Below the pieces are notes generated by a model. That model worked only from the letters and a program-made list of their open reading frames with translations, was not told where the DNA came from and did no database searches. A program made the translations under genes and the position numbers. 64,000 nt of DNA from Rhipicephalus microplus. Its lineage: Eukaryota; Arthropoda; Arachnida; Ixodida; Ixodidae. This document shows positions 30,745 through 41,202 of this stretch, in pieces. The stretch's first letter is position 1. Each line of letters begins with the position of its first letter. Location: positions 80,370,987 to 80,434,986 of the forward strand of contig NC_134707.1 in NCBI RefSeq assembly GCF_043290135.1. Reading direction: 5' to 3'.

Positions 30745-30980
30745 CGATGAGGATGCGATAACACGACACCGAGGCTATGGCCACCACTTTCGGGAAGCTG
30801 CCGGAGTTCTGTTCGGACAATGTCGACATATACCTAAAAAGGTTCGAATGATTCGCGAAAGCGATTGGAAGAGACGCCTGAGAAGCTTCAAGCCTCATTG
30901 ACCATCATAAAAGAGAAGATCTACGTGACACTGCGTAGCTTACTGCAGCCTAAAATGCCCACCAAAGTACTAAGATGTCA
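30745..30980 (+). pseudogene. gypsy primer site and gag start, copy A
   Basis: A degenerate primer-binding site (GTCGATGAGGATGCG) is followed by ATGGCCACCACTTTCGGG, which encodes a Gag N-terminus of the type ATTFGKLPEFC, with stops soon after. It is homologous to 43634-43880. It is cut off at about 30985 by the 3' end of the I-type LINE. Confidence 0.7.
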
Positions 30981-30987
30981 AAAGGCA

Positions 30988-31837
30988 AAAACTAGTTGGA
31001 TGAGTCGCACATGTGTAGGAATGAGCGAGTAGAAAGTTTCTAAGGTACGCGAAAAAATTGGTGAGCTGAAGGCAGTACAGACCGAGAGACAGTCTGTTAG
31101 AACAATCACCGCTGATAGATCTTGCGGCACTTGACGCAATGCTAGGACTATTGCCAGTAGTTCAGCTTGGTAAATAGGTGTAAAGTCGGGTAATAGAATT
31201 GAGAAAGCCCAATCTAGAGAGGATGACACTATTCCTCCGCCAGCCTTCTCTTCATAAACCGAAGCGTCAGTCGCTATCACATTGGATGTTTCTAGATTGG
31301 CCAAATGATCTTCCAAAATGGCATTTATATACTGATATGGTAAATTTTTTGCATTCTTGGGATATATATCGTCAAATTCTATCCTAATTGCATCTACAGT
31401 GTTGAGCACAAGTGTTTCCGAAAGGTTAATTCTTAAGGGCTCCAAAAGTTTCTGAGTAAGGATTACTTGAGGACACCTTAATTTAGGCCATTGGTTACGA
31501 ATGAGGTCTGCTGGTTAATGAACACATAATGTGATCTCCGATGAGGTGACGCATAGATTTTAAGGAATGTACGTACTGTTAGAATATTGAATCTTTCGAT
31601 TAGAGAAGGCAGGCGGGATTCTTCGTACAGGATATTGTTGGCAACATATTTGGGTTGCCCTTGGCATAAGCGTAAAGATTCGCGTTCTAGCAGAATCAGT
31701 GGTCGAACTTTGTAGGCCAGAGCGCCAGAAAACAAAACACAGCCGAATTCTAATATCGGTCGAATGTACATGCAATATATCATAACGAGCACGTCTCTAC
31801 ACAGACCGGCGTGATAATTACTGAGCCTGCGCAGCAT
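30988..31837 (-). pseudogene. I-type LINE C-terminal linker and RNase H
   Basis: The frame 30978-31445 carries an RNase H fold with ATDASVYEEK (first Asp), YQAELLAI (Glu) and VLTDCLSV (second Asp). The preceding frame 31478-31837 is the post-RT linker with MYIRPILEFGC-type sequence. A frameshift separates the two at about 31460. RNase H in such LINEs degrades the RNA of RNA:DNA hybrids. The catalytic residues are present, but the ORF is broken. Confidence 0.8.
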
Positions 31838-32700
31838 CCCAACGGCACGTGCGTGCTCCTTTAGCAGCCATGTTTTCTATGTGGGGACTCCACTTAAGTG
31901 TTTCGGTGTAGGTTACCCCCAAGTACCTAACTGACTCGACCTGAGGTATGGCGTCCTGTCGGTACATTAGGGAAATTCGCACTGGGGCATTTTGTGCGAA
32001 AACTATGATTGCACTTTTGTTTGTATTGAGGCATAGGTTGATATCCTCCAGCCACGTTTCCAGACTATTCATGTATGTCTGCAGAATCAGGTACAGTGTA
32101 TGAATGTCCGCCGACGCAGCAAAAAATGCAATATCATTGGCATACGCATAGACCTGTACATCTTGCTGTATGGGAATGGTACATAGTAGTGCATTAAATA
32201 ATAAGGGCGATAGTACTGACCCTTGCAGTATACCTCTCGTTTGCCTGTATATTGAAGAGTTAACACCAGACTGCGAGCAGTAAAATTCTCTATCACCTAA
32301 GAAAGCATGGATCCAGGCCACAAAGTATTGAGGCAGTCCTAAATTCTGAAGTGAATCCAGCAATTTAACATGCTCCACGCTATCATAGGCTTTTGTGATA
32401 TCTAAGGTTACCAAAGCGGAGTATTGTTTCTGATATCGAGCAAGTTGAATTCTGCTTTCGAGATCCACGTGCGCACACCGAATGGAGCAACCACGCCTGA
32501 ATCCAATTTGACATGGGCTCAGTGTCAGTTTTTCTGATATCCATCGATCTATACGTCCATATAAAATTCTTTCAATGAGTTTTACTAGGTTCGATGTTAG
32601 TGAAATGGGCCTGATATTAACTAAGGTAAACCCAGCGCCTTGCTTTTTAATAATGGAATCACTTTTGTCATTCTCCAATCAGCTGGCATCCAAGAGCTTC
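31818..32700 (-). pseudogene. I-type LINE reverse transcriptase with YAND active site
   Basis: RT motifs in order: RPISLTSNLVKLIERIL, QIGFRRGCS, DITKAYDSVEH, GILQGSVLSPLLFN and the catalytic box. The last reads YAND (Asn at 32136-32138) in place of YADD. The change GCC-GAT to GCC-AAT fits decay of a methylated CpG on the opposite strand. Upstream of 32678 the frame is lost. The enzyme should be inactive. Confidence 0.85.
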
Positions 32701-33511
32701 TAAGTGAGTGATTAATAATTTCGAGTAGGCCAAGTGGATATACTTTATGTACTGATTTTATCACCGACCTCGTCATGCCATCAGGAACAGGAGCGGAATG
32801 GGGTAGTGTTCTGACTACGTTTGCTAATTCTGTAGGCGTAGCCTCTTCAAAATCCTCAGCCCTATGGGGGGACTGGGCTTGGTATGAGAAAAGTGTCGTA
32901 AAGCGACTTTCTAGGCCCTGAGCTATATCTTCTAGAAGGGCCTTCAGTTCAACTGGTGATGATACTACAGATTCTATATTTTGTTTGTACCGGAAGAACT
33001 TTCTTAGTTCTCAGAAAGCGAAAAAGTGCTTTTTTATTGACCGGCTTTTACAGGAACTCACATCAGTCGTTGTTAAATTTGTCCTTCGCATTAGCGATGG
33101 TTCTCTTAAAAATAGTCCCCACATACTTATAATCACTCCAGTTCCTGGGACACTGGTTGAAGATTAATTTTTTCCATGCAGCCTTTCTTAGTCTATAAGC
33201 CCGTGAACAGTCCGCATTCCACCAAGGGTTGGTAGACGGTTTAGAGCTTTCAATGGTGAATTTTGATTTATTTAGTGACTCTTTTGAAATGTCGCTAAAT
33301 CTGATGGCGACTAGTTCTGCATCATTCGTTTGGTTCGATTGAGTCCCTCGTAACGATTTCTCGAATGTATTAAAGTTTACATGTGTTACGGCAGATCTAT
33401 TCTAGGAGGTTATTATACATACCACCTCGAACAATATTGGCATATGGTCACTACTTGTTCCCGAGTTAATCGTAGACCATGATAAGATGAAGAGGTTAGC
33501 GTTAGAAAAAG

Positions 33512-34070
33512 TTAGATCGAGTACCGAGGAGGAATGATTACACATAAAAGTAGGAGTTTTGTGTTTATGCATATAAAGTTATTCTTGTTCACCCAATCCC
33601 ATAAACGTTTGCCATTCAGATCTGTTTTAAAACCCCACGAAATATGATGAGAATTGAAGTCACCTACTAATACAATTTCTTTTTGGCAATAGTAAAGTGC
33701 AGTATCTAGGACGGAAGAATTTAGAATACCAGCAGGAAAATAAGCATTAATAAATGAGAACGAGAGGGACCCAGGAATAGTACAGCTTAATGCTAAAAGC
33801 TCGCTTTCTGAAGTCAATGCCTGATAAATAATTTTAGCTCTATGGGCAATTTTAGATGAGATGAGTATTGCCAAACCACCACCCCGAGTTGGGCGGTCTA
33901 GACGAAATGTGCGGTAATTTTTAATCCTAAAATACTTATTTTCTGCAAGCCAAGTTTCTTGTAAAGCAACAATATCAGAAGAATAATTATCGCAAAGTTG
34001 AAGGAAGTCCGTGGCTGCTGAAAAAATGGAGCGGCGATTCCACTGTAGTACTTTTAAATTCCCTATTTTG
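33512..34070 (-). pseudogene. I-type LINE endonuclease remnant
   Basis: Reading from about 34070, the frame gives LQWNRRSI, IVALQETWL, RPTRGGGLAILI and VGDFNSHHISW, the N, E and D-N landmarks of the AP-type endonuclease. It is open down to about 33530 but then stops before the SDH-type motif; the next 0.8 kb (32.7-33.5 kb) is in broken frames. It has no clear AUG. Confidence 0.78.
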
Positions 34071-34420
34071 AAAAGATACCAGCAGCACTCACTGCTTTCT
34101 CTAAGATGCTATCCTTTAAAAAATCCTTTTTTGATGGGTTTTCCTTATGATATCTCTTATTTCTTTATTCAAGACTACTTGAGGAGCGTTGTGCCTCAGG
34201 AGAAGTACGTCGTTTCATATTTCTTGAGACAAAGTCCATTTGTTCTTGTTGTCAGACATGAGAATCGGAGTCCGAGCTCCAATCTAGGTCTTGTACAAGA
34301 GGCATAATTATTCTATGGCCAGTGTTCTGGGTGTCTGGCTTTGACTTCGAAGGGCCTGGTTCCGATGGAATATCAGTAACCTTAACTGTTGAAGGTAGAG
34401 AAGGAGGCACGGTAGGTTGG

Positions 34421-35640
34421 TTACCTCCCTGTAAATATTTGATTCAACTGAGTGCTCACTATTTGTGCCAATGACTCCATTAAGTTCACGAATAGAGATT
34501 CCATAACTTTCGTCATGGCCATTTCCACCGTTGATGTTAATAAATCAGGCAACGACGACTCAAGCATCTGGTTTGCTTGGTTGGCAACGGAGGCATAGCC
34601 ACGTGAGCGCTCAGAAAGAATAGATCGGGCCTCACGCTGGGGGCATCGTAGTTGTTCGATGATCTCTAGAAGTTGCAACTCACATGTCCTCATGGGGCAA
34701 CTTTCATCTTCAGCCGCGTGATTTCCTCTGCATAGAGAGCATATCACCTCTTCGGTTGAACATTTCTCGGTTTATGTTGGTCAGTACTTGTGCGACACCT
34801 CACATCCGATCTACATCCCTTGATGGTATGCCCATACCTCCAGCATTTTTTTCACTGCAGTGGAGGAGGGGATAGTGCATCTACACGATACATTAGTGGC
34901 CATGCCTTAATTTCGGTCGGTCGAGCAGTGCCGGCAAAAGTCACAATCACTGGTTCTGTGGGTACCTTTTTGTTCTCAACGTTTCGCAAGCATCGAAATA
35001 CAGAGACTGCTCCTGCGGCCGCAAACATTTCAAGTATTTCGGGTGGTGTAAGGCTCAAGTCCACTCCTCGAACCAGTCCCTTCACAGAGGCCGAATGGAC
35101 AGGTACGAAACAGCTCACCGGATTTGAGGCAAACGTTGTGCATTTTAAAAGATCTGTGATGCAGGCCTGGTCCGGCGAGCAGCACAGGATGCCTCCACGT
35201 CCGAATTGACGCACCTCAGTAATCATTTGGTAATAATCGGAAATCTTCCGGAGCCCCGCCGCGGTGGTGTAGTGGCTAAGGTACTCGGCTGCTGACCCGC
35301 GGGTTGCGGGATTGAATCCCGGCTGCGGCGGCTGCATTTTCAATGGAGGCGGAAATGTCGTAGGCCCGTGTGCTCACATTTGGGTGCACGTTAAAGAACC
35401 CGAGGTGGTCGAAATTTCCGGAGCCCTCCACTATGGCGTCTCTCATAATCATATGGTGGTTTTGGGACGTTAAACACCACATATTAATCAATCAATCAAT
35501 CTTCCGGAGTTCTTCCTGAATTAGTTTCGAATTTTTTATGCGAATAGACTCGCCGTTGGTTGGAACTTGGGCCACAGGAACGCTCTCAGACCACTGCGCA
35601 AAAATAGATCGATTGGCAAATCACTGTTAGGAAGGGAAGC
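34421..35640 (-). pseudogene. I-type LINE ORF1 remnant, split by a SINE
   Basis: The 5' part (35510-35640) encodes a segment ending LIQEELRKI, then the SINE, then SDYYQMITEV onward (35241 down to 34852), followed by a CCHC knuckle (KCWRYGHTIKGC) after a stop, then a second knuckle CSLCRGNHAAEDESC and a C-terminal helical region (34421-34747). This is the Gag-like nucleic-acid-binding ORF1 of I-type elements. Removing the SINE and one duplication rejoins the frame. Confidence 0.75.
35254..35497 (+). mobile_element. Full-length Ruka-type SINE with 12-bp TSD
   Basis: The 244-bp element starts CCCCGCCGCGGTGG, has an A box (TGGTGTAGTGGCTAAGG), a B box (GGGATTGAATCCC) and a conserved body, and ends in an (ATCA)n tail. 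It is flanked by AATCTTCCGGAG at 35242-35253 and 35498-35509. It is derived from a tRNA and moved by LINE machinery. It inserted into ORF1 of the I-type LINE. Confidence 0.92.
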
Positions 35641-35649
35641 CGACCAGGC

Positions 35650-35989
35650 AGAATATGCCTGGCCGGGAGAGAAAAAGACATTAGGTTAATAGGCCTAACA
35701 GCACCGCCTGATCCGACCGCTCCCCCACAGGAGGAAGCACGAAGGTGCCCTTGAAGTAGCAGCGGGGGCAGATCCCGAATTGAAACTGGACGCTCAGGCC
35801 TCAGGAAGCACCGGAGGAAACCTCAAGGACAGCGAGGACCTACTTGGATGGCGGCAGAGTCGACCCAATGGAACGTTTCATTGCCAAATGCGTGCACTTC
35901 CTGCCTCTTCGTCAGTAATTTCCAACAACCCCTTCAGAAACTGCTTCCCTGCTTCATCATATGGCCAGTTCAGCTAGATAATATTAGGG
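35650..35989. other. Probable 5' region of I-type LINE, unresolved
   Basis: GC-richer DNA with no recognised motif. It may include the 5' UTR of the minus-strand LINE and the boundary to the next repeat. Confidence 0.35.
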
Positions 35990-36600
35990 GCATGTATGGT
36001 AAAAAGGCCACAAAGAAAAACAAAAATAATATATCCCAACCCCTCAAACGGAAACTTAACAAGTCAAACTCAACAATGCCCTGTCATGGAGGACTACAGG
36101 GCGTAACAACGGGATTTTCGTATACAGCCTCCACCTGTATACAGCCCTCGAGGCCGTGTTTTAGCCCGCCAAATGGGGTCGAGCAGGGCGAAGCCCAAGC
36201 CACTCGGCCACCTTGGTGGTTGGTGATGTATGGTCTTTTCGTCCTGTGTACTTGCTGGTACTAAATATACACGACGACAACGATGAACGTGATAAATTTT
36301 GTCAATGATGATGATGGAGGTCATGATGAAGAAGGAAAAAGATGAAGAGTAATAAATGTGGTGGCGCTCTTGAGCACGTGGTTGTTACCTGTGCATCCGG
36401 GGCGTTTCGATGGGATACCGCACTATAAGGTTTCCCCTGGCAGATATTCTCGTGGGGAATATCTAATGAACTTTTTATTCTCGGTACCTACTTACGGGTG
36501 TCGGCTTTTTTTTTTTGGCTTAATACCTATATCTGGTAATTTTCGTAGGGCGTATGAGGTATATTCCTTCCACATTGCACATGAATGATACACAGTGCGC
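35990..36600. repeat. Dispersed repeat copy (pairs with 37.1 kb)
   Basis: It aligns with 37125-37740. Shared anchors are ATGCCCTGYCATGGAGGACTA, AAATGGGGTCGAGCAG and TTGGTGATGTA, then an LTR-like start with TTACYTGTGCAT and ATATYTGGTAATTTTCGTAG. Its last part also aligns with copy 1 at 18.1-18.3 kb. It is likely the 5' part of an LTR or an upstream sequence duplicated with it. Confidence 0.7.
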
Positions 36601-37124
36601 ACATTGAGAAACAATAACGTACGAAACAACGCTTGACGTCTCGATGTATTGAGTTACTGAGTTCTATGGTCTGCCTTGTACCTCACAGCCATCGGGAAGC
36701 ACTCGGAGTCGTTCCCTTTGCAGCCTAGCTCTGTGACGGTTTTGAAGAACCGGCGCTTCGCTTCGCGTTTCACAGGACTTGAAGAGCTCACCGTGTTGAA
36801 GGCCATGCCTCACAACGTCAAAAAGGTTTCCTCATTCACCCGGATGGTTCTCTTGAGATTTTGTCATGTAAGGCGCCCGCTGGTCTCATATTTGGTTCTT
36901 GTTTATGTTGGGAACTCACCTTCTCCACATCTCCCTCTAAATTCCATCGGCTCCACAGTCACATTGCCTTGCTGAAAATAAGGTAGAATTTGAACCTTCG
37001 CACACTCGCGACATGTCTTTATATTAGGTTTATTGTTCGAGAACAGTTCGCCAAACGAAACCATTCCTCTTTTTTCAAGTGAATGGGGCCACAACCAGGG
37101 ACATATGGCTGCTCAGCTGATGAG
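36601..37124. other. Spacer between the two repeat copies
   Basis: There are open frames on both strands (36676-36975 + and 36903-37094 -) but no domain I recognise. It could be retroelement-derived. Confidence 0.35.
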
Positions 37125-38457
37125 TAGTGGGATGTACGGTAAAAAGACCGCGAAAAAAATCCCCCAACCCCTCAAACAGAAAGTTAACAAGTCGAACTTA
37201 ACAATGCCCTGCCATGGAGGACTACAGGGCATAACAACATGCATTTTTGTATACATCCTCCACCTGCATACAGCCCCCGAGGCCGGGTTTTAGCCTGCCA
37301 AATGGGGTCGAGCAGCGCAATGCCCAAGCCACTCGCCCACCTCGGTGGTTGGTGATGTAGGTTTTTTTGGCCCTAATATACCTGGTGGTACTAGAAGTGA
37401 ACAATGACGATGATGAAGAAGATAGTGTTTGTTAATGATGATGAACATGGAGGTCATGATGAAGGAAAATAGAAACAGAACGATAGAAGCAGGAGAAGAA
37501 CAAGACGATGAAGAATAAGAAATATGCTGACGTTCTTGATCAAGCGCGGTGGTGCGTTACTTGTGCATATCGGCCCGCGATAATGAAATCACGGACTGAT
37601 TTCCACTGAGCGATATTCTCGCGGAGAACATCAAATAACCTTTATTTCTCTGTGCCTACTTACTGGTGTCTTTTTTTTTTGCTTAGTAACCATATTTGGT
37701 AATTTTCGTAGTGCGTATGAGTTACAATTGAATGTTTAAAAGTGATTCGGCGAACCAAGCACGCCTGCGTGCATGGTTTAAACGTCAGCATTGCGGGTGA
37801 CTAAATACACGGCTTTGATGGCTTGCCTGCCAAGCATACGGTTACCGTCTTCAGTGAAGAAAGAAGGGACATCGGGTTGTGTGCGTACAATACCTTATTA
37901 AGCTGATGGAGCGGGTTTTTCTTATTGGTTCCAGACAAATCCGGTGTTTCTTTAACACTGTGGCCTCTTGAAGTACTTCAGTTGGTATACATGCAGTTCG
38001 AAGGAGTTTCTCTTGCTCAATTCTATACTCGTAAATGTCGTTGCACTTCCCGCGGAAGTTCAACTGAAGTGGCTTAAAGCGTCTTGTAGTCAACGACAGC
38101 CACCACTGTATTGCTTTTTGCAGGCGATTTGTGCGATTTTCGTGTTCTTTACCGTGAGACGCGTTGGGCTTGCGTTGTAGCGCATGAAGATTTCTAACTT
38201 TAGAGGGTCTGAATTGAATCCGGGATGTGAAGCTTTCGCGACAAGAATGGCGTGAGACTCGGGACGCTTCCTGCGGCAGAGGTCTGGAAAATTTGTGACT
38301 GTTTGTGAGATACTGTTGATCAGATGCAGACGCGAGAAGCATGCTGACACCACGTGTCTTCGCTGCTCGCCACGGTGCATGCTGCGGTTTACAGAAGCAT
38401 TCAGTTCTTGTTCTTGCCTTGAAGTGTATTTTATTCGCACTTATGTACGATAGTACA
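37125..38457 (+). repeat. LTR-like repeat ending at a primer-binding site
   Basis: The first 0.6 kb pairs with 35990-36600; 37540-38290 pairs with 18070-18840. The sequence ends GTACA at 38457, immediately before GTGGCGACGAAGATGC (PBS-like, 38459-38473), which indicates the 3' end of an LTR. The 163-codon frame on the minus strand (37851-38342) has no recognised domain and is probably chance within the LTR. Confidence 0.65.
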
Positions 38458-38758
38458 GTGGCGACGAAGATGCAATCGTTGATTGCACTTAGATTCTGAC
38501 ACCAGAGTAATGGGATCTGGATCCCCAGCCTTCGACGACGCTCTTAGTAGCTGGATCACATATCGTGTGCGCTTTGAAGCTTATATTTTATTAACATCAT
38601 CATTGGGCACCTACGCATAGAGTGAGGCAGCCCTCAGATTACTGTTATATTTAACTCTGATAGGGCAGAGCGACCCATTACCAACTGTGCTTCAGTTGCC
38701 AAAAAGCTGCACTTGCGGCAAAGGGGTTAGATAATCCCAACATGTGCTGATCGAAGTC
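38458..38758 (+). pseudogene. gypsy primer site and truncated gag
   Basis: After the PBS, an ATG at 38510 opens a Gag-like frame (AFDDALSSWITYRVRFEAYI) typical of the gypsy group with TGGCGACGA primer sites. It meets a stop after about 40 codons, and the copy is cut off at about 38760 by the 3' end of the R2-type LINE. Confidence 0.6.
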
Positions 38759-38958
38759 AGTTTATAACCGCCGTTGACCGTTGATGAACTTCACGTCCCA
38801 AACCCAAGTCCGCTGATATTCACGTCCCAAACCCAAGTCCCGCAGAATCCCAACGGACTCGCTTGCCCATGCTCCACGGTAGGTCAAGGTGACTGGTGAC
38901 ACAATCGGATAGGTTGATGTACCGGTCGCATCTCTTATTTTCATTAGCATATCGGGAA

Positions 38959-39909
38959 TCAGATACCTCGTTCGCTTAGCCTCGTGTCTTCCGAAAGGTT
39001 CGCCAGCGTACTCACGACCTGGACATCAAGAATGACCCATTGGCCGTCTCTAGAAAGCACTAAGTCGGGGATCTTTGTACCCTGCGATGTTTGGTAATGT
39101 GGCTCCTCGCGAACAGGCCATTCTTTTTTCCTTAACGTTCTCGACAAATAACGAAGTATAATGTGGTGACGTTGGATTATTTGGTGATGTGTACGGTGGC
39201 AACACTGCAAAGTATGACCCAAACACTCGTCTGTGTCACATCCAGCGTGACTGCGTTTTGAGGTGTTCTGGCCACGTTGAAAGTGGATGAGATTGCAGAT
39301 TGTGGCGATGTGAAACTTGGCTAGGTCAATGAACACCCTTCCTTTCAGAAACGTTGTCCCTTCGCCAATCCACGCCGTTGTTGAACACGGGACAGCGGGA
39401 CATTGGGACTGCAGCCTGCCATCAAAACTTGAATGCAGCTTCCTCGTCCAGTACTTGCGGGCAGTTGCCACAGAACCAATGACATCTCCTGCAAATTGGG
39501 TCAAGTCCTGTGCCTGCCTTAAGGCCTTCCGAATGAAATGCTTGGTGACCGCTACCGTACGTTGATAATGATCACTGTAGAGCTGTCGCTTGACACGGTT
39601 GGTTTTCATGTAAGGAATTGAAGTTCTTAGGCACATTAGTCTCAGGCCACTCACTGGAATTGGGGCGTCGAGAAACCCAATCGAAACATCGTGTGGCAGT
39701 GACAGCCAGGTCCTGACTGAAGCTCTGACCATTTTGTCCAGTGCTTTTAGCAGTTTGGCGGAGATCGGGCCCAGCACAACCCTATGAATCAGGTGGGAAA
39801 GCAAATAGCATCGTAGGGCAATCAAACTTTGCTGCAGCTTTAAAGCCGCCCTTGCCAAGTGGGCTAGTAATATACGAAAGTCGTTTCGCACTGTATTGTT
39901 GTTGGGCAT
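38959..39909 (-). pseudogene. R2-type LINE C-terminus: zinc motif and PD-(D/E)XK endonuclease
   Basis: This 316-codon frame includes RVVLGPISAKLLKALDKMVR in the post-RT linker, a Cys/His zinc motif CDTDECLGHTLQCCHRTHH (about residues 236-254), and the endonuclease signature KIPDLVLSRDG followed by WVILDVQVVS near the C-terminus. In R2 elements this domain makes the sequence-specific target nick. The domain is intact in itself, but the RT upstream is dead and out of frame. Confidence 0.85.
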
Positions 39910-40100
39910 TGTGCCATCAAATCGTATGCCCGGATATTTTTATACTGTCATATGGGATACGTTCCTAATAGGTTCACCTTCTATCCTGTATAACCACTGG
40001 GCATCGATCTTTGCCTTCTTGTCTCACCCGCTGGGCATTATCGTTAAGGTCATTGACTTGGTTGCGTCCGCCTCGAGACCACATCGTTGAAGATGTTCTT

Positions 40101-40970
40101 CTAGTCTATATAGCTGGTACTGCAGCCCACTCCTTGTACTTGCCAATAAAATAATATTGTTGGCGTACGCCATTGCTGACATTGCCAGGCCATCACTTTC
40201 AAAGAAATCTCACTAGGCAGCTCTTCGAAAAATTCGTCCTGTGTCAGCTTAAAGAGCAGGGGTGATAGTGGATCTCCCTGCCTTATTCCTCTTGTTGGGT
40301 GGACCACCTTAGACTGGTTGCCACATAAGAGTACCGTAGTGGCTCTTGCATAGAAATTCGAGACATACGCACAGAAACTATCCGATATTCCTTTTCGTCT
40401 CATATCCTGGAGAATAGCAGGGCAAGCAACTCGGTCAAATGCTTTTGCTACGTCAACAGAGGCCATGGCCAAGGACCTAAGCTTATGCTTGGCCTCGTCA
40501 ATGACTGTTTGTAGTAACAGGAGGTTATATGCACATCCGTCTGCCGGAATGAAGGCTTTCTGACGATAGTCAAGTTTAATCACTGACATTAGACAATGCA
40601 TAAAAATCTCATGCAACAGCCTCGTTAAAAAGTGGCAGACATTGATTGGGCGATGCAATGCAGCCGAAGAAGTGCCAGGCATTTTTGGAATTAAAATCGT
40701 TCAGGCATTACACAATAATAATTACAGTCGTCTCTGGAGGATCAGGAGGTTTAGAAGAACCCTTAAAAGAAGCATAGCACAGGCGTACAGATCCCGGCTT
40801 CATCAGACGATGACCCGGCTGCATCCAGGATGTCTCGAATACAAAACGAGCGATTTTTCCTGAAGAGGTTTTGGCATTGCGCATGCTCTTTTCTTTCTTT
40901 TACGATGGCTTTCATCAGTTGCAGCCAGCGTACGACCGCTCTGGACCCTCCTATCTGTAGTGAATACATC
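40101..40970 (-). pseudogene. R2-type LINE reverse transcriptase with YANN active site
   Basis: RT motifs: RQKAFIPADGCAYNLLLLQT, ASVDVAKAFDRV, RGIRQGDPLSPLLF. The catalytic box lies in a shifted frame and reads AYANNIILLA, with Asn codons at 40156-40158 and 40159-40161 replacing both Asp of YADD. Both changes are G-to-A at CpG positions on the coding strand. Upstream, 40700-40970 holds the N-terminal portion in broken frames. Confidence 0.82.
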
Positions 40971-41035
40971 TAGCAGGTAAGTTTTGAGGGCCATTGCAAC
41001 GTTCTCTTTATCCAGGAACCTCTGTGTTAATTCTA

Positions 41036-41202
41036 GGGGTTCCGGAAATTTTGACCTCATGGGGATCTTTAAAGTGCACACAAATCTGAGCACATGGGCC
41101 TACAGCTCTTTCTTCTTCACCGAAAACGCAGCCAGTATTCAGTCTCATGACCTGCGGGTCAACAGTAGGGTACCTTAGACATTATAGACCACCGCAGTGG
41201 GG
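41036..41202 (-). mobile_element. Ruka-type SINE, truncated, minus strand
   Basis: It is homologous to the middle and head of the SINE at 26569-26800, including the tRNA-like head with the CCACTGCGGTGG start on the minus strand. The 3' part is missing, cut where the R2-type LINE begins. It heads copy B of the duplicated segment, so it was duplicated with that segment. Confidence 0.8.

Larger units (their letters stand above)
26801..30980. repeat. Duplicated segment, copy A
   Basis: Aligned with 41203-43880. A 26801-28238 matches B 41203-42600, A 28528-28828 matches B 42602-42888, and A 30025-30980 matches B 42920-43880. Copy A alone has 28239-28527 and 28829-30024. Identity is high by eye, with scattered substitutions. 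The segment holds the 5' end of a gypsy gag at its right end. No host gene was recognised. A tRNA-like patch (about 27630-27690) is too degenerate to call. Confidence 0.85.
30988..35650 (-). mobile_element. Decayed I-type LINE (ORF1, endonuclease, RT, RNase H)
   Basis: Right to left: ORF1 with CCHC motifs (34.4-35.6 kb), an AP endonuclease (33.5-34.1 kb), RT (31.8-32.7 kb), a linker (31.48-31.84 kb), and RNase H (30.98-31.45 kb). An RNase H after RT is the mark of the I group. Many stops and frameshifts are present. The 3' end at about 30988 matches the end of a second copy at 63331. The 5' boundary is uncertain (35.6-35.8 kb). Confidence 0.82.
38760..41035 (-). mobile_element. Decayed R2-type LINE (RT plus restriction-like endonuclease)
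   Basis: A minus-strand element with a single broken ORF: an N-terminal region (40.7-41.03 kb), RT (40.1-40.7 kb), and a C-terminal zinc motif with restriction-like endonuclease (38.96-39.9 kb). The sequence matches the R2 clade pattern rather than APE-type LINEs. It lies outside rDNA: neither flank resembles 28S rRNA. The 3' flank is a gypsy gag, the 5' flank a truncated SINE. Confidence 0.82.

Noticed and set aside
37851..38342. A 163-codon minus-strand frame
   Set aside because: It lies in an LTR-like repeat whose other copy (18 kb) does not keep the frame; no domain recognised.
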